DNA of 64,000 nt from Phyllobacterium trifolii (GTDB lineage Bacteria; Pseudomonadota; Alphaproteobacteria; Rhizobiales; Rhizobiaceae): contig NZ_JACHXN010000002.1 in the NCBI RefSeq assembly GCF_014192095.1, positions 248,001-312,000 on the forward strand, in the 5' to 3' direction. The notes below the pieces were generated by a model, which saw only the letters and a program-made list of their open reading frames with translations, searched no databases and was not told the origin of the DNA. The translations under genes were made by a program, and so were the position numbers. This document shows positions 55,779 through 64,000 of the stretch, in pieces. The first letter of the stretch is position 1, and each line of letters opens with the position of its first letter.

Positions 55779-58592
55779 ATGAACGCTTCAGACCTGAGAC
55801 TGGAACAGATCGTCAACCCGGCCAAGCTTCATCGCCAATTTGAAGAGTTGGTCACGTCAACGAACAAACTGGGCACTGCCACCGTCGAGCGAAACGACGT
55901 GTTGCAGCTTGTGAAACAGACGCTGATCGCGGGTCGCAAGTCGGCCGAAGACATGCTGATGAAGGATGCTAGCGGTACGCACTGTTCCATCCGGCTTTCT
56001 TATCTGATGGACCAGATTATTTCTGCGCTCTATGACTTCGCAATTACCCACGTATATCCCGCTGTGAACCCATCTACTGCGGAACGGATGACGGTTGTGG
56101 CGGTTGGCGGTTATGGTCGCGGGGGACTGGCCCCCGGTTCCGATATCGATCTGCTATTCTTGCTTCCTTACAAACAGACACCTTGGGGCGAGCAGGTCGT
56201 CGAGTATATTCTGTACATGCTGTGGGACGCCGGTCTCAAAGTCGGCCACGCGACCCGTAATCTGGATGAGTCCATCCGTCAGTCGCTGGGCGACATGACG
56301 ATCCGCACCAGCATTCTGGAGGCCCGTTACCTTTGCGGGAATGAAGACCTTTTCGCAAAACTGGTGCAACGCTTTGATGCCGAGGTGGTCAAGGGTACCG
56401 GGCCGGCTTTCATCGAGGCCAAGCTTGCCGAACGTGACGCCCGTCACCGCAAGGCGGGCGAGACGCGGTATCTGGTGGAGCCGAACGTCAAGGAAGGCAA
56501 GGGCGGCCAGCGCGATCTGCATACGCTGTTCTGGATTGCAAAATATTATTACCGGGTGAAGACAAGTGATGAACTGGTCGACCTGGGGGTTCTTTCTCGT
56601 GCGGAACACAAGATCTTCCGTAAGGCGGAAGATCTGCTATGGGCCGTACGCTGCCATATGCATTTCTTGACAGGCAAAGCAGAGGAACGCCTTTCGTTCG
56701 ATATCCAGGGTGAGATCGCCCGGCGGCTCGGCTACACCGCCCATCCTGGTCTGCGAGACGTCGAGCGGTTCATGAAACACTACTTCCTTATCGCCAAGGA
56801 GGTCGGTGATCTTACACGCATCATCTGCGCCGCTCTGGAAGAAGAGCAAGCCAAGCACGTTCCCGGTTTCAACCGGATTTTCCTCACCTTTTCGCGCCGC
56901 AAGCGAAAACTCCCGGGCACAAGTGATTTCGTCGTCGACAATCACCGCATCACCATTGCCAATGACGACGTCTTCCGGAAAGACCCAGTCAATATAATCC
57001 GCCTGTTTCGTCTGGCGGACCAGCATGGCCTGGAGTTCCACCCCGACGCCATGCAATTGGTGTCGCGTTCGCTGTCGCTGATCAAAGCTGATCTGCGGGA
57101 AAACCCCGAGGCAAACAGGCTTTTTCTGGAAGTGCTGACCTCGGAGCGCAACCCCGAGCTCATCCTGCGGCGAATGAATGAATCGGGCGTACTTGGCAAA
57201 TTCATTCCCGATTTTGGCAAGGTCGTCGCGATGATGCAATTCAACATGTATCATCACTATACTGTTGATGAACATTTGTTGCGCTGTATAGCAGTCATGT
57301 CGGAAATCGACCACGGCGATCTTGGACAGGAACACCCTCTTGCCAATCAGATCATGCCCGGTTTGAAAAAAGACCGGCAGGTCCTCTACGTGGCGCTGCT
57401 CCTTCACGATATTGCCAAGGGAAGGCCGGAAGACCACTCCATTGCCGGCGCGAGGATCGCCCGGCGGATTTGCCCTCGTCTGGGCCTGTCACAGGCCGAC
57501 ACGGAAACCGTTGCCTGGCTCGTCGAACAGCATTTGACGATGAGTAGAGTGGCACAGTCTCGCGATCTGAACGACCGCAAGACGATCGAAGATTTTTCTG
57601 AGATTGTCCAAACCCTCGACCGAATGAAACTACTGCTGGTTCTGACTATCTGCGATATCAAAGCAGTCGGACCCGGGGTCTGGAATGGCTGGAAAGGCCA
57701 GTTGCTACGCAATCTCTTCTATGAAACGGAATTGATGCTGACTGGCGGATTTTCTGAAGTCTCCCGTAAGGACCGCACCGATCACGCCCGCACCCAGCTC
57801 GACAATGCGCTGTCATCGTGGCCGCAGATTGAGCGCCAGTCATACCTCGCATTGCACTATCAAAACTACTTGTTGACTGTCAGCCTCGAAGATCAGGTTC
57901 GCCACGCCAATTTCGTGCGCGAGACCGATGCCAGCGGCAAAGCACTCGCCACCATGGTAAAAACCCATGATTTCGAGGGTGTAACGGAGATCACCGTGCT
58001 CTCCCCCGACCATCCGCGTTTGCTTTCAATCATCGCGGGCGCTTGCGCCGGCGCCGGCGCCAACATCGTCGATGCGCAGATCTTCACGACCAGCGACGGG
58101 CGCGCACTTGATACGATCCTTATTAGCCGCGAATTCCCGACCGACGATGATGAACGGCGGCGCGCCATGCGCGTCGGCCGCCTGATCGAAGACGTGCTTT
58201 CCGGGAAGTCCTATCTGCCGGAAATGCTGGCAAGCCGCACCAAACCGAAGCGCGCGGTCAAAGCCTTCCGCATCACGCCGCGTGTCGAGATAAACAATAC
58301 GCTGTCCAACAAATTCACGGTCATCGAAGTGGAAGGCCTGGACCGTCCCGGTGTTCTATCTGAGATAACCGGTACTATCTCTGATCTCTCACTCGATATT
58401 GCCTCTGCGCACGTGACGACCTTCGGTGAGAAGGTCATCGACGTGTTCTATGTCACCGATCTTGTCGGTCACCAGATCACCAATACGACACGCCAGAATC
58501 GTATCCGCAAGAAGCTGCTTGCGCTCTTTGGCGAAGGTGACATCACGACCGCCCAGCCGCAGCGGCAAAACATCCTCATGACGGCTGAATAG
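55779..58592 (+). CDS. glnD: Bifunctional uridylyltransferase/uridylyl-removing enzyme GlnD
   Basis: A 937-residue nitrogen sensor that adds UMP to and removes UMP from PII proteins according to glutamine level. The nucleotidyltransferase domain has [38 protein letters not shown] follows; the HD domain has VDEHLLRC and [14 protein letters not shown]; two ACT domains end the protein ([35 protein letters not shown]). The nearby ptsN and rpoN serve the same nitrogen regulation. Confidence 0.96.
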   Translation: MNASDLRLEQIVNPAKLHRQFEELVTSTNKLGTATVERNDVLQLVKQTLIAGRKSAEDMLMKDASGTHCSIRLSYLMDQIISALYDFAITHVYPAVNPSTAERMTVVAVGGYGRGGLAPGSDIDLLFLLPYKQTPWGEQVVEYILYMLWDAGLKVGHATRNLDESIRQSLGDMTIRTSILEARYLCGNEDLFAKLVQRFDAEVVKGTGPAFIEAKLAERDARHRKAGETRYLVEPNVKEGKGGQRDLHTLFWIAKYYYRVKTSDELVDLGVLSRAEHKIFRKAEDLLWAVRCHMHFLTGKAEERLSFDIQGEIARRLGYTAHPGLRDVERFMKHYFLIAKEVGDLTRIICAALEEEQAKHVPGFNRIFLTFSRRKRKLPGTSDFVVDNHRITIANDDVFRKDPVNIIRLFRLADQHGLEFHPDAMQLVSRSLSLIKADLRENPEANRLFLEVLTSERNPELILRRMNESGVLGKFIPDFGKVVAMMQFNMYHHYTVDEHLLRCIAVMSEIDHGDLGQEHPLANQIMPGLKKDRQVLYVALLLHDIAKGRPEDHSIAGARIARRICPRLGLSQADTETVAWLVEQHLTMSRVAQSRDLNDRKTIEDFSEIVQTLDRMKLLLVLTICDIKAVGPGVWNGWKGQLLRNLFYETELMLTGGFSEVSRKDRTDHARTQLDNALSSWPQIERQSYLALHYQNYLLTVSLEDQVRHANFVRETDASGKALATMVKTHDFEGVTEITVLSPDHPRLLSIIAGACAGAGANIVDAQIFTTSDGRALDTILISREFPTDDDERRRAMRVGRLIEDVLSGKSYLPEMLASRTKPKRAVKAFRITPRVEINNTLSNKFTVIEVEGLDRPGVLSEITGTISDLSLDIASAHVTTFGEKVIDVFYVTDLVGHQITNTTRQNRIRKKLLALFGEGDITTAQPQRQNILMTAE

Positions 58593-58635
58593 AGCCCTTT
58601 CTGACCATATTGACCTATTCTGACGGAGGCATGTT

Positions 58636-58947
58636 GTGACAAGATCAAGCAAAGACACGAAGACCCGCACTCTACATGCGGGCGAGTGGCTTAGCGCCGA
58701 TATTGGCGCAACAGGTCCCGTCCCACTGGTCGAACCGCATTTCCGTGGAAATGCGGTTAATTCGACCAGCAGATATGACAGCTTGTTGGTTTGCAAGGCA
58801 AACCAACGGCTGGGTTTCCGGCTGACGGACACCCGCTTTGTCAGGCGGCTTCGTCCGATGAACCACATCGACCTTGCCACCTTCCGCGCAGATTGTCTCG
58901 TCATCCGGGAAACAGAATACGGCCAATATGGCCGGAAAGGGCTCTAA
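58636..58947 (+). CDS. Doubtful 103-residue ORF between glnD and murJ
   Basis: A GTG-started frame with GGAGG upstream runs exactly to the base before the murJ ATG. The product (begins MTRSSKDTKTRTLHAGEWLS) matches no family I know. It covers two strong inverted repeats, which argues for a noncoding structured element. The 355-bp gap 58593-58947 contains nothing else convincing. Confidence 0.3.
   Translation: MTRSSKDTKTRTLHAGEWLSADIGATGPVPLVEPHFRGNAVNSTSRYDSLLVCKANQRLGFRLTDTRFVRRLRPMNHIDLATFRADCLVIRETEYGQYGRKGL
58726..58769. repeat. Long inverted repeat 1 in glnD-murJ gap
   Basis: Arms CTGGTCGAA + CCGCATTTCC and GGAAATGCGG + TTCGACCAG pair over 19 bp, with a GT loop and a TTAA bulge. It is stable as RNA or as a cruciform. 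Confidence 0.8.
58785..58807. repeat. Inverted repeat 2 in glnD-murJ gap
   Basis: A perfect 10-bp stem GTTGGTTTGC / GCAAACCAAC with loop AAG, 15 bp after inverted repeat 1. Together they look like a structured intergenic element or leader of murJ. Confidence 0.8.
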
Positions 58948-60531
58948 ATGAGCTTGGTCAAGAAATTTGCAACGGTTGCGTCCGGCACGTTGATGAGCCG
59001 CGTGTTTGGTTTCACGCGCGAAATGCTGATGGCCTCTGCTTTGGGCACGGGTCCTGTAGCCGATGCTTTCAATGCTGCCTTCCGTTTTCCCAACACGTTC
59101 CGGCGGCTCTTCGCGGAAGGCGCGTTTAACTCTGCTTTCGTGCCCTTGTTCGCCAAGGAAATCGAAGCCAATGGGCTTGATGGAGCGCGCCGTTTTTCCG
59201 AAGAGGTATTCGGGGTCCTTTTTACCGTGCTGCTCGGCCTGACGATCCTGATGGAACTGTCAATGCCGCTGATCGTGCGCTTCGTCATAGCTCCGGGCTT
59301 CGTGGCTGACCCGATGAAGTTCGACAATACCGTATCGATGGCGATCATCATGTTCCCCTACCTCGCCTGCATGTCGCTCGCCGCTATGATGAGCGGGATG
59401 CTGAATTCATTGCATCGCTATTTCGCTGCGGCGATCGCTCCCGTTTTCCTGAATGTCATTCTCATCGGCGTGCTCGGCTATGCCTGGTGGAAGGGCCAAG
59501 ACGGCAGGGCGGTAGGCTATGCACTGTCCTGGGGGGTTATGGTCTCCGGCGTGGTTCAGCTGGCCATTGTCTGGTTTGCGGTGCGCAATGCCGGCATTTC
59601 CATCGGATTTCGATTGCCCCATATAACCGCCAACGTCAAACGCCTGCTGATATTGGCCTTCCCCGCCGCCGTAACTGGCGGCATCACTCAAATCAATTTG
59701 TTGATCAACACGAACATCGCTTCAGCAAAATCTGGCGCCATCTCGTCTCTGGCCTATGCCGATCGCATCTATCAATTGCCGCTCGGTGTCGTCGGCATAG
59801 CAGTCGCGACGGTTCTCCTGCCCGAACTAGCGCGTGCGCTGCGCTCTGGAAATCTTAAGGAAGCCGGCAGCCTGCAGAACCGCTCGGTCGAATTCACACT
59901 GTTTCTTACGCTTCCTGCTGCTGCGGCGCTATTGGTGATGTCCGAACCGATCGTTCGGATGCTATACGAACGCGGCAATTTCTCCACCGCATCGACGCAC
60001 ACTGTCGGCAATATCCTCGCGATCTACGGGCTTGGCCTCCCGGCATTCGTCCTGATCAAAGCCTTCTTGCCGGGGTTTTTCGCCCGCGAAGATACGCGCA
60101 CACCGATGATCTTTGCGGCCATTGCCGTCATCGTGAACGTCAGTCTCGCACTGACGCTATTTCCGATCATGGCAGAGACCGGTATCGCAACGGCCGAGAT
60201 CGTCGCCGGGTGGACGAATGCAATTCTACTTTTCGTTACCCTCGTCTGGCGCGGACATTGGGGGCGCGACATTCCTTTGCTTACCCGCATCCCACGACTG
60301 ATTGTTTCCGCAGGTCTCATGGGTCTTGCACTCTATTACGCAATTCGCTGGATGGGCCCGGCGCTCGAACCACATGCGCCACTGCATACGCAAGCCATCG
60401 CAGTCGTGTCTCTGGTCGGGTTATCGATGGTCCTCTACTTTGCGCTCGCTTTCGGTACAGGTGGTGCCAGCTTCGGCATGATCCGCCGGAATGTGAAACG
60501 GGGAACAAAGATGCCTGAGGACGCGTCGTGA
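58948..60531 (+). CDS. murJ: Lipid II flippase MurJ
   Basis: A 527-residue MATE-like membrane protein with about 14 helices that flips lipid II for peptidoglycan synthesis. The N-terminal signature TVASGTLMSRVFGFTREMLM and FRFPNTFRRLFAEGAFNSAFVP are typical, including the conserved Arg residues of the cavity. It overlaps the VOC gene by 4 nt (GTGA). The start directly follows the doubtful ORF stop. Confidence 0.95.
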   Translation: MSLVKKFATVASGTLMSRVFGFTREMLMASALGTGPVADAFNAAFRFPNTFRRLFAEGAFNSAFVPLFAKEIEANGLDGARRFSEEVFGVLFTVLLGLTILMELSMPLIVRFVIAPGFVADPMKFDNTVSMAIIMFPYLACMSLAAMMSGMLNSLHRYFAAAIAPVFLNVILIGVLGYAWWKGQDGRAVGYALSWGVMVSGVVQLAIVWFAVRNAGISIGFRLPHITANVKRLLILAFPAAVTGGITQINLLINTNIASAKSGAISSLAYADRIYQLPLGVVGIAVATVLLPELARALRSGNLKEAGSLQNRSVEFTLFLTLPAAAALLVMSEPIVRMLYERGNFSTASTHTVGNILAIYGLGLPAFVLIKAFLPGFFAREDTRTPMIFAAIAVIVNVSLALTLFPIMAETGIATAEIVAGWTNAILLFVTLVWRGHWGRDIPLLTRIPRLIVSAGLMGLALYYAIRWMGPALEPHAPLHTQAIAVVSLVGLSMVLYFALAFGTGGASFGMIRRNVKRGTKMPEDAS

Positions 60532-60914
60532 GCCGGTTCATCGGCATGATCACACTTGTCGTGCGCGATTATGACGAGGCGATTGCCTGGTACACAAAGG
60601 TGCTCGGCTTTTCGCTTGTCAACGATACGGCGCTTTCCCAAACCAAACGTTGGGCTGTCGTTGCGCCAGGGAGTGATGGCGCCCGGCTATTGCTGGCAAA
60701 AGCGGATGACGACACGCAGAAAGCCAGCATCGGCAACCAGACCGGCGGCCGCGTCGCACTGTTTCTGCATACGGACGATTTCCCCGTGGACCACGCGAAG
60801 ATGGTGGAGGCGGGCGTACATTTTCTTGAAGAGCCTCGCCATGAGCCCTATGGCAGCGTCGCGGTGTTTGAAGACCTCTATGGTAATAAATGGGATTTGC
60901 TGGAGCTCAAATGA
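60528..60914 (+). CDS. VOC/glyoxalase-superfamily protein
   Basis: A 128-residue vicinal-oxygen-chelate fold protein with paired beta-alpha modules (MITLVVRDYDEAIAWYTKVLGF; VALFLHTDDFPVDHAKMVEAG) and a C-terminal FEDLYGNKWDLLEL. The fold is used by metal-dependent lyases, dioxygenases and resistance proteins, so the reaction is unknown. The GTG start overlaps murJ and has GAGGA upstream. Confidence 0.85.
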   Translation: MSRFIGMITLVVRDYDEAIAWYTKVLGFSLVNDTALSQTKRWAVVAPGSDGARLLLAKADDDTQKASIGNQTGGRVALFLHTDDFPVDHAKMVEAGVHFLEEPRHEPYGSVAVFEDLYGNKWDLLELK

Positions 60915-61022
60915 AGGTTGGTATCGATAAGGCTTGAATAGAGCGTCTCCCTCTGCCAAAAGCTCGGTTTCATTGCTTTCGGAGCCTGCAAGCCCGATCC
61001 CCGAACGATCAAGGACGATTTT

Positions 61023-62102
61023 ATGAGCACGTTTGAACCGCTCGTCTTTTCCGGTGTCCAGCCTACCGGCAACCTGCATCTTGGCAACTATCTCGGCGCG
61101 ATCCGTCGCTGGGTTGCTTTGCAGGAAAGCAGCAAATGCATGTACTGTGTCGTGGACCAGCACGCGATTACCCCTCCGATCTCCGTCTGGGGCGGGCCGG
61201 CCGAACTCATGCGCAATACGCGTGAGGTCACGGCAGCCTTCCTTGCTTCTGGCATCGACGCAAAAAAGAACATCGTTTTCAACCAGAGCCGCGTGCACCA
61301 GCATGCGGAGCTGGCATGGGTTTTCAACTGCGTTGCCCGGATGGGTTGGCTCAACCGCATGACCCAGTTCAAGGACAAGGCTGGTAAGGACCGAGAAAAT
61401 GCCTCCGTCGGCCTCTTCGCATACCCGAACCTGATGGCAGCGGACATTCTTGTCTACCGTGCGACGCACGTACCCGTCGGTGAAGATCAGAAGCAGCATC
61501 TGGAGCTGACGCGCGACATCGCCCAGAAGTTCAACACTGATTTTTCGGACCGGATCGCTGAACTCGGGCTTGGTGTTGAAACACAATCGGGTGATGAAAC
61601 GATTTCCAGTTTCTTTCCGCTGACCGAACCGGTCATCGGCGGGCCAGCAGCACGCGTCATGAGCTTGCGCGATGGGACCAAGAAGATGTCAAAGTCCGAT
61701 CCATCGGACCTCTCGCGCATCAACCTGACAGACGATGTGGATACGATCTCGAAAAAGATCCGGAAGGCCAAGACCGATTCAGAACCGTTGCCGTCCGAAC
61801 TCGAAGGATTGAAGGATCGGCCGGAAGCTGACAATCTCGTCGGTATCTATGCCGCGTTGGTCGATAGCGATAAGGTCACCGTGATCCGCGATTTCGGCGG
61901 ACAGCAATTCTCAACCTTCAAGCCTGCCCTTGCTGACCTCGCGGTAGAAAAGCTTGCGCCGATCGCTGCGGAAATGCGGCGAATTTCTGCCGACCCCGGC
62001 TTTGTCGATGCCGTCCTCAAAGATGGTGGTGAGCGGGCGAGCGTTCTTGCAGAGAAGACGATGCGCAATGTCCGTGATATTGTCGGATTTCTGCAGAACT
62101 AG
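61023..62102 (+). CDS. trpS: Tryptophanyl-tRNA synthetase
   Basis: A 359-residue class I synthetase. The HIGH-type signature is [16 protein letters not shown] and KMSKS is in [29 protein letters not shown] is also characteristic. AAGGA lies 6 nt before the ATG. It lies after murJ and the VOC gene, before the UspA gene. Confidence 0.96.
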   Translation: MSTFEPLVFSGVQPTGNLHLGNYLGAIRRWVALQESSKCMYCVVDQHAITPPISVWGGPAELMRNTREVTAAFLASGIDAKKNIVFNQSRVHQHAELAWVFNCVARMGWLNRMTQFKDKAGKDRENASVGLFAYPNLMAADILVYRATHVPVGEDQKQHLELTRDIAQKFNTDFSDRIAELGLGVETQSGDETISSFFPLTEPVIGGPAARVMSLRDGTKKMSKSDPSDLSRINLTDDVDTISKKIRKAKTDSEPLPSELEGLKDRPEADNLVGIYAALVDSDKVTVIRDFGGQQFSTFKPALADLAVEKLAPIAAEMRRISADPGFVDAVLKDGGERASVLAEKTMRNVRDIVGFLQN

Positions 62103-62155
62103 ACCGCGCCAGGGAAGGCCTTGCGGATGTTCAATGCTTAGGGCAGGTTGCGCAC

Positions 62156-62644
62156 ATGGTATCAAGACGTCTTAGCCGCGAAGCCGGCCACCGCCGCAAA
62201 TTTCTGGCCGTCATTGACGAAACGCCGGAATGCGAGCGAGCTGTTGCCTATGCCTCGCGCCGGGCCAAGACGACCGGCGGTGTGCTCTTGCTGCTGTTCG
62301 TTATCGATTCAGCAGACTTTCAGCAGTTTCTTGGGGTTGAACAGATCATGCGTGCGGAAGCCCAGGAGCGGGCCAATTCGACGCTCAGCAAGTTTGCCGC
62401 CAGCGTCCGGGAAACGATAGGCATCGAGTCGGAACTTGCTGTTCGCGAAGGCATTACATCCGAAGAGATCCGGAAGCTCATCGAAGAAGATCAGGATATC
62501 GCAATCCTTGTCCTGGCGGCTGGTTCCGGCAAGGACGGACCTGGCCCGCTTGTTCAATCGCTGGCAGGGCGAGAATCCTTTTCCATTCCGGTCACGGTCG
62601 TGCCCTATAATCTATCGGACGAAGATGTTGACGCGATTACCTGA
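62156..62644 (+). CDS. Universal stress protein, UspA family
   Basis: A 162-residue single Usp domain: KFLAVIDETPECERAVAYAS at the N-terminus and LAAGSGKDGPGPLVQSLAGR near the C-terminus, related to the ATP-binding G2xG9G(S/T) pattern. Its exact role is unknown. It is regularly found between trpS and nfu in this order. Confidence 0.85.
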   Translation: MVSRRLSREAGHRRKFLAVIDETPECERAVAYASRRAKTTGGVLLLLFVIDSADFQQFLGVEQIMRAEAQERANSTLSKFAASVRETIGIESELAVREGITSEEIRKLIEEDQDIAILVLAAGSGKDGPGPLVQSLAGRESFSIPVTVVPYNLSDEDVDAIT

Positions 62645-62715
62645 TTTCCGTCGACCAAACGTGATATAATCCTGACTTGAAGAGAATGGTTTAAAGGCCT
62701 ATATGGCTATTTGAA

Positions 62716-62728
62716 TAGTTCTAAACTA
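62716..62728. promoter_or_regulatory. Palindrome TAGTT-CTA-AACTA upstream of nfu
   Basis: Perfect 5-bp arms around a 3-bp centre, 17 bp before the nfu ATG in an AT-rich promoter. It could be an iron/Fe-S regulator site, but it is not a clean match to the RirA or IscR consensus. Confidence 0.35.
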
Positions 62729-62745
62729 GATACGCGAGATCCGCC

Positions 62746-63324
62746 ATGTTCATCCAGACCGAAGCAACGCCCAATCCAGCGACCTTGAAGTTCTTGCCTG
62801 GAAAGGTGGTGCTTGAAGAAGGAACCGCCGATTTCCGCGACGCAGTAAGTGCTGGCGAATCTTCACAGCTTGCTGGCAAGATTTTTGGCGTCCCGGGCGT
62901 CACCGGCGTATTTTTCGGCTATGATTTTGTCACCGTCACCAAGAGCGAAGGCCCCGAGTGGCAACACCTGAAGCCTGCCATTCTAGGCGCGATCATGGAG
63001 CATTTCATGTCCGGCGCGCCGGTCATGGCCAATGTCAGCCAAATCGCTGACACCGCCCAGCGGGAGACCGATGGTGAATTCTTCGACAGCGCCGATACGG
63101 AAATCGTCGATACGATCAAGGAGCTTCTTGAAACCCGCGTCCGTCCCGCTGTGGCTCAGGACGGCGGCGATATCACATTCCGCGGTTATGAGAACGGCAC
63201 AGTGTTCCTGCACATGAAGGGTGCATGCTCGGGCTGCCCATCGTCGACTGCGACCCTTAAGCACGGCATTCAGAACCTTTTGAAGCATTTCGTTCCGGAA
63301 GTTCAGCAAGTCGAGTCGATCTGA
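62746..63324 (+). CDS. NifU/NfuA-like Fe-S scaffold or carrier
   Basis: A 192-residue protein with an N-terminal Nfu_N domain (MFIQTEATPNPATLKFLPG) and a C-terminal NifU domain whose CxxC, in GACSGCPSSTATLKHGIQNL, binds a 4Fe-4S cluster as a dimer. It delivers clusters to apoproteins. A strong terminator follows. Confidence 0.93.
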   Translation: MFIQTEATPNPATLKFLPGKVVLEEGTADFRDAVSAGESSQLAGKIFGVPGVTGVFFGYDFVTVTKSEGPEWQHLKPAILGAIMEHFMSGAPVMANVSQIADTAQRETDGEFFDSADTEIVDTIKELLETRVRPAVAQDGGDITFRGYENGTVFLHMKGACSGCPSSTATLKHGIQNLLKHFVPEVQQVESI

Positions 63325-63343
63325 ATTTTCAGTTTGGTGATTG

Positions 63344-63372
63344 AAAAGGCCGCTTTTGAGCGGCCTTTTTTA
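63344..63372. terminator. Bidirectional terminator between nfu and the sugar-ABC gene
   Basis: An 11-bp stem AAAAGGCCGCT / AGCGGCCTTTT with loop TTTG and a T run, between convergent genes. Confidence 0.9.
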
Positions 63373-63377
63373 TTGCT

Positions 63378-64000
63378 CTACTTCACCGCGCCAGGTCCTG
63401 GTATCGCACCGGGCGGGCATTTGCCGAGGATGATCATGCCGAGCACTTCGTCCTCGTTGACATCGCCAACCTTGGCGGTGCCAACCACCTGACCGTTTTT
63501 CATCACCGCCACCCGATCAGCGAGATGGAATACGTCATGGATATCGTGGCTGATGAGAAAGATACCGATGCCTTCACTCTTCAATTGCTTGATTAGTTCG
63601 CCGACCTGTGCGGTTTCCTGTGGTCCCAGCGCCGCAGTGGGCTCGTCCATGATCAGTATTCGGGCGTTGAACAAGATCGCACGTGCAATCGCCACGGATT
63701 GCCGCTGACCGCCCGAGAGTGCCTTGACGGGGTCCTTGAAGCGCTGAAACCGTGGATTGAGCCTACCCATGACTTCGCGCGCGCTGTGCTCCATCGCGAC
63801 GTCATCGAGAGTACCCCAAGGTGTCATCAATTCTCGGCCGAGATAGAGATTGGCGGCTGTGTCCACATTGTCCGCCAGTGCCAGGGTTTGATAGATCGTC
63901 TCGATGCCATAGGCCTTGGCGTCACGCGGATTGTTGATTGCCGCTTCTTCCCCGTTGACCTTGATCGTACCATTGTCGCGCTTGTAGGCGCCCGACAGTA
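63378..64000 (-). CDS. Sugar ABC transporter ATP-binding protein (partial, 5' end off window)
   Basis: The frame is open to the right edge, so the start and Walker A are missing. Visible are [12 protein letters not shown] just after Walker A, Q-loop [13 protein letters not shown], signature [14 protein letters not shown], Walker [13 protein letters not shown] and H-loop [14 protein letters not shown]. It resembles the single-domain CUT2 ATPases such as FrcA. The Pro-rich tail [13 protein letters not shown] is not family-typical. The sugar is unknown. Confidence 0.85.
   Translation of the reverse strand, partial: LSGAYKRDNGTIKVNGEEAAINNPRDAKAYGIETIYQTLALADNVDTAANLYLGRELMTPWGTLDDVAMEHSAREVMGRLNPRFQRFKDPVKALSGGQRQSVAIARAILFNARILIMDEPTAALGPQETAQVGELIKQLKSEGIGIFLISHDIHDVFHLADRVAVMKNGQVVGTAKVGDVNEDEVLGMIILGKCPPGAIPGPGAVK

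Overview
The window is a contiguous piece of an alphaproteobacterial chromosome of the order Hyphomicrobiales (Rhizobiales). Brucella, Ochrobactrum or Phyllobacterium relatives fit best. The evidence is the set of full-length proteins and their order: a 2866-residue cyclic beta-1,2-glucan synthase, the lptC-lptA-lptB-rpoN-hpf-ptsN block, an OlsB-type ornithine-lipid acyltransferase next to mutS-glnD-murJ-trpS-nfu, ActS/ActR (RegB/RegA), MmcB, and a five-step hut operon ending in HutG. The assignment rests on recognised families and gene order; no database search was run. Coding density is high. I saw no rRNA, tRNA, CRISPR array, insertion sequence or prophage.

Layout. 1-1585 (minus): 5' part of an S10 carboxypeptidase-like lipoprotein with a repetitive coiled-coil N-terminus, cut by the left edge. 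1717-8362: helicase HrpB, redox two-component pair ActS/ActR, MmcB, an L,D-transpeptidase behind a CtrA-like box, and a VapC/Phd-type toxin-antitoxin pair. 8517-13359: phosphoglucomutase, then a phosphate pair (PstS-like protein and Na/Pi cotransporter) behind a PHO-box-like site. 13415-14659: Mrp/ApbC. 14888-22921: histidine utilisation, hutF divergent from hutIHGUDC with a HutC-type operator between them. 23145-26108: copper/CuA-assembly cluster (DUF2946, PepSY membrane protein, PCuAC, SCO). 26357-27216: a small unrecognised operon (leader-like ORF, Cys-rich protein, small secreted peptide). 27530-31347: sulfate ABC importer sbp-cysTWA. 31670-40270: cgs/ndvB. 40415-46315: Fur-family regulator, ptsN, hpf, rpoN, lptB, lptA, lptC. 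46543-51841: sppA, ihfB, lapA, an ornithine cyclodeaminase homologue, two RNA methyltransferases, lspA. 51935-63324: olsB, mutS, glnD, murJ, a VOC protein, trpS, a UspA protein, nfu. 63378-64000: a sugar-ABC ATPase cut by the right edge.

How the genes fit together. Much of the window serves the envelope: phosphoglucomutase supplies glucose-1-phosphate for the UDP-glucose used by Cgs, LptABC exports LPS, MurJ flips lipid II, the L,D-transpeptidase crosslinks the wall, LspA and SppA process lipoproteins and signal peptides, and OlsB starts ornithine-lipid synthesis. A second theme is nutrient sensing: PHO-box-like sites precede pstS and olsB, HutC regulates histidine breakdown, and GlnD, PtsN and RpoN tie in nitrogen.

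The least understood parts are the 26.2-27.5 kb region, where the small operon and the sulfate importer each have a TAGAA/TTCTA palindrome upstream; a 21-bp-period tandem array before the copper cluster; two strong hairpins between glnD and murJ; and the repeat-bearing S10 lipoprotein at the left edge.
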